This document shows, piece by piece, positions 61,254-64,000 of a DNA stretch of 64,000 nucleotides. Source of the stretch: Seminavis robusta (taxonomy: Eukaryota; Bacillariophyta; Bacillariophyceae; Naviculales; Naviculaceae); assembly GCA_903772945.1 (NCBI GenBank), contig CAICTM010000180.1, positions 34,301 to 98,300 on the forward strand. Direction: 5' to 3'. Each line of letters starts with the position of its first letter. The stretch's first letter is position 1. The notes under the pieces were generated by a model, which worked only from the letters and a program-made list of their open reading frames with translations, did not search any database and was not told where the DNA came from. The translations under genes were made by a program, and so were the position numbers.

Positions 61254-62378
61254 GAGACAAGCACTTGTGGAAGGCTGTTGTGCGCGCACGGGGAAAGGCA
61301 AGGCGATGATGCTCAAATGAATCTCCTGGGCTCTCGGGCACTTCAGTGGCTTCACTCAGGTCTGTGGGCAAACCCAATGGTCGAATGCGATAAGGGGATG
61401 GAAGATGTATTTTTGTACCAGCTAGTAATGAGCTGTTCTTGTACTGACTAGCTAGAAGGCACCAGGGGATTCGATTCCTGCCCATTGAAACGTGTAGCGA
61501 TCGAATCTGTAGCAGGGCCAACACCCTTCTCCGCCAATAGTTGCATTCCTTTCTTTGGCTCAACAATAATACTAGCCCCAGCGGAAACAGATTCGATTCC
61601 AAAGGAGGAGAGTCCAGGCTGCATCCTGGCTCCATGGTCTTTCCCCTGTCTTTCCCCTGCGGTAGCTACACCAGCCAGCATTCATGGTACAGAGGGTCCG
61701 ATCCCACATGGCAACACACCTGGGCTATCCTAAGTAATTTCACCTGGGGTGCGACGTTAATTAAATTGACCCTTAAATAATTTTTTGTCCTAATCAAACA
61801 AGTTCCCCCGCGCACCTCTAACGTCCCTCTCTAATTACAGAAATTCGGCGACCATGTTCAACACAAATTTCAGTCGATACTCAGCGTAAGTAGGAGCAAC
61901 ATCAATTCAACGTCGTCACCTACAAAAGCGGCTTGTTGCTATTCCTGGTACCGGTCCGTAGAGTATCTCTATTTCTTTTTGAGTCTCTGGGATAGCAACA
62001 ATGGCAAATTGAAGGCTGCAAAGTTGGCAAACTTAGTACGATTGAATCGATTCCGAGTACGAATTTTGGAGTGATGTGCATCTGTTCAAGTCGATGTGAT
62101 CAGATACAATCGCGTTGGATTTAATCCCAGAAAAATATAGACTAAACCGTATCTTTAAGCTACAATGAAGATTGTTCAATTTCTGAAACAATTACTATGG
62201 TATTTGTTTGCAAGAGAATTTAAACAATAAAAGTTGTTGCTAGCTATCGGGGTTCTTAGCCAACGGAAGGTAAAGAGAGCATCAACTCCCAGGGGATCAA
62301 TCGAATCGTATGCAAGAAGAAATATCGACCTGATTCAATTCAGTTCAGTTCATAGTTCAGTTGTCGGCTCAGTTCAGT
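61254..62378. other. Intergenic region
   Basis: No gene supported. A short exon-like stretch lies at about 61839-61886: it is preceded by CTCTCTAATTACAG, contains ATGTTCAACACAAATTTC and ends AGCG|TAAGTAGG, but no partner exon was found. CCTGGTACCGGTCCG is near 61946-61960, and a CAGTTCAGTTCA repeat is at 62340-62382. Confidence 0.35.
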
Positions 62379-62729
62379 TCATAAAATCTCAATCTCAAAA
62401 ACCAAAACACAAGCAAAATCTATGCCATTTTCAATTGAACCATCCTCCATTTCCATTGAATCCATCTCATTGTTGCATTCCATACCTCCACCATGACCAT
62501 TCGGGTCGTTGTTTTGCTGGTTGTGACGGCCATTCCCAGGTAGGTTTGGCATGATGGCAAGCGAGGAAGTGTTTGATGAAACTGTTCCGTTGGAGGATAA
62601 TGGGGACAGGAATCGTTGATTGTTTTGAGGAATGCTGATTTGATTCATCGGTGGTGTCATTGTGCGTCGGACATTGTTTTGATTCATTCCATTACTCATC
62701 ATGCTGTCGTTCATTCCCATTCCCATCAT
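62379..62729 (-). CDS. Short Met/Asn/Gln-rich open frame, possibly partial
   Basis: A 116-codon open frame starting MMGMGMNDSMMSNGMNQNN at 62729, with an in-frame stop upstream. It is low in complexity, with Asn, Met, Ser and Gln predominating (NQQNNDPNGHGGG, EMDSMEMEDGS), as in disordered parts of transcriptional regulators. The last residues (ACVLVFEIEIL) look like read-through into non-coding DNA, so a splice donor before them is possible. The right interspersed repeat begins only 35 bp upstream of its start codon, so the gene may have lost its promoter. I do not recognise a family. It could also be chance. Confidence 0.3.
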   Translation of the reverse strand: MMGMGMNDSMMSNGMNQNNVRRTMTPPMNQISIPQNNQRFLSPLSSNGTVSSNTSSLAIMPNLPGNGRHNQQNNDPNGHGGGMECNNEMDSMEMEDGSIENGIDFACVLVFEIEIL

Positions 62730-62763
62730 AGCAGGCGAAGCCGGTCATCATTTGCCATGGGAT

Positions 62764-64000
62764 TGTTGGATTGCTAGTAAACCTAGCTAGTAAAGGTAAA
62801 ATACTGTTCTACTGTTAAGCTTTTCCAAGAAGTGATCTTTCTCCATGTTTTCTGGGATTGAATAACTTCAAAGGATATACGTGAAGGGGTGACCATATAG
62901 ATCAGTTAAACTCCCAATGTATGTAACTAGAAATAGATATAGATATCCCCTATAAACTAGATGTGGGATAAACGACATAATTTGTATTGAGGTGTCCTGT
63001 AAATACAACCTCCAACACACTCTGCACGGTTCCATAAAGGATACGTGGAACGAATAATTAATGTAATAGATGGTTGCTCCATAAGGAACAGTTGTTGGTC
63101 CAAGACCAATTGCTAGGTTGCTCGGCATTCCCTTGGTGGCGAAAGCTTGTCTTCCATAGCAAGTTCTGACAATCTGTCACAGTCAATTGGACATGTGAAC
63201 AGTGTCGTCAATGAAAAGCAAATGTGGCTACCACTCCTGTAAGTGTTGTCCACTCCTGTAGACTTGCTGTGGCAATTGATGCCGTCACTTGATTGTTGCT
63301 GTATTCGAAACTTGGAAGTTCCGATCACTTTTTGAACCGTGGACTGGGAAGTTCCGAGTCCTTGGTATTGACCTGTACCTGGAATTGGTCTGGTAGCTGT
63401 ACTGGAACTATGAAGTTCCTGCTGCATTCTCGTAGACTCAAACTGTGTCTTGACTGGGTGTGTAGACTGAACTGGACAATCCGATATGCCATGGTTCAAT
63501 CGCAATAGAATTGTGGAACATCAATCATTCAGCTTGATACTGGATTTGAAATCAGGTGAGCAATGGTTGTGCTAATAGCTGGTAGCTATCTGAGTCAGCA
63601 TTGTTGTCCATTGGAATGGAACTGTGAGCTGTTCTTCTTTTTGGATGTCCAAGAAGTGTAGTGATGTCCTGCTTTGTCTTTTCCAGAGGAATGGAATCCT
63701 ACTTCTTCCCATCTGGGGAAGTTTCTTCCTTCATCACAGCCTTCCTCTTCTTTGGAACTGAATGGCTGTGACTTGTTGTACATGAATGTGTGCTAGCGTT
63801 GATGTGGACCTTGGGTTTCACCTCTTGTAGATGGGTGTTGGCAACTTGTGGCGTTCCATCGAACTGTTGCTTGCTTGAGCTGGTTCCATGGTGGAACTGT
63901 TCTGTGGAACTGTGGGAATCCTCCTGCAGAAGATATTCCGGTAGCACTGGTGTTGTGCTACCCTTGCTTGAGTAAACTTGCTCTGCTCTGATAGGCTTCT
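62764..64000 (+). repeat. Right copy of the interspersed repeat, cut off by the window end
   Basis: Begins TGTTGGATTGCTAGTAA at 62764 and aligns as the reverse complement of the left copy from 4596 down to about 3360. Shared landmarks include AGAAGTGATCTTTCTCCATG, TATAGATCAGTTAAACTCCC, CAACACACTCTGCACGGTTCC, GTTGCTCGGCATTCC, GGAAGTTCCGATCA and GTTCCATGGTGGAACTGTTC. Long blocks are well conserved but small indels break every reading frame. The shared terminus and outward orientation match the left copy. Nothing coding is supported here. Confidence 0.8.

Noticed and set aside
61839-61886. Exon-like stretch with acceptor and donor signals
   Set aside because: Only about 45 bases long with no partner exons in frame on either side; insufficient for a gene call.

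Overview
The window looks like nuclear DNA of a pennate diatom (raphid type, Seminavis-like; this is inference, no marker gene proves the species). Supporting signs are short GT-AG introns of roughly 70-125 bp, predicted plastid preproteins whose signal peptide ends in an ASAF-like motif (ATA-FVSPP at 30020-30904, ASG-FVVPR at 48020-48724), a very large Ser/Pro/Thr-rich wall or adhesion-type protein, and a family of single-pass LRR proteins without kinase domains. Intergenic DNA is rich in short palindromes (ACCGGTA, CTAGCTAG, GAATC arrays). No bacterial operons, CRISPR arrays, rRNA or convincing tRNA genes were seen.

Layout. 1-4596 and 62764-64000 are two diverged copies of one non-coding interspersed repeat in opposite orientation. 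Both start at the same end (TGTTGG... reading outward) and both run off the window, so a 58 kb unique segment lies between outward-reading repeats. The left copy truncates an F-box/ankyrin-repeat gene (4597-5314), which also carries a one-base frameshift. Next come LSM5 (6059-6443, one intron), a long disordered Ser/Arg-rich protein (7380-9320), a dual-specificity-type phosphatase (10551-11420), a tandem set of three tiny U-box proteins (11908-16154, all minus), a TMEM144-type sugar/drug-metabolite transporter (18585-19604), and a small four-helix membrane protein (19901-20326). A 2 kb region of degenerate palindromic arrays (20680-21960) follows.

22485-28997 is a five-exon gene for a protein of about 2,036 residues with N-glycosylation sites, several kinds of PTS repeat and a Cys-rich C-terminus. 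A plastid fibrillin (30020-30904) is divergently paired with the first LRR gene.

31394-61253 is dominated by five paralogous LRR membrane proteins (31394-35584 +, 37162-39939 +, 42714-46004 +, 53049-56315 -, 57258-61253 +). Each has a long disordered, repeat-rich N-terminal region, a conserved GLVEA juxtamembrane motif, one membrane helix, a short Pro/Ser stalk, an LRR domain and a C-terminal CxCxCxC cap. The ectodomains are conserved while the N-terminal regions belong to three different types, and one gene (37162-39939) appears chimeric. This family is the most interesting system in the window: a tandemly expanding receptor-like set with interchangeable intracellular parts. Between its members lie a Cys-rich, probably GPI-anchored surface protein (41446-42158), a secreted alpha/beta hydrolase with an Asp nucleophile (46469-47665), a plastid-targeted single-TM protein (48020-48724) and a tail-anchored coiled-coil protein (49663-51798).

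Functions are assigned from motifs and family knowledge only; no database search was possible.
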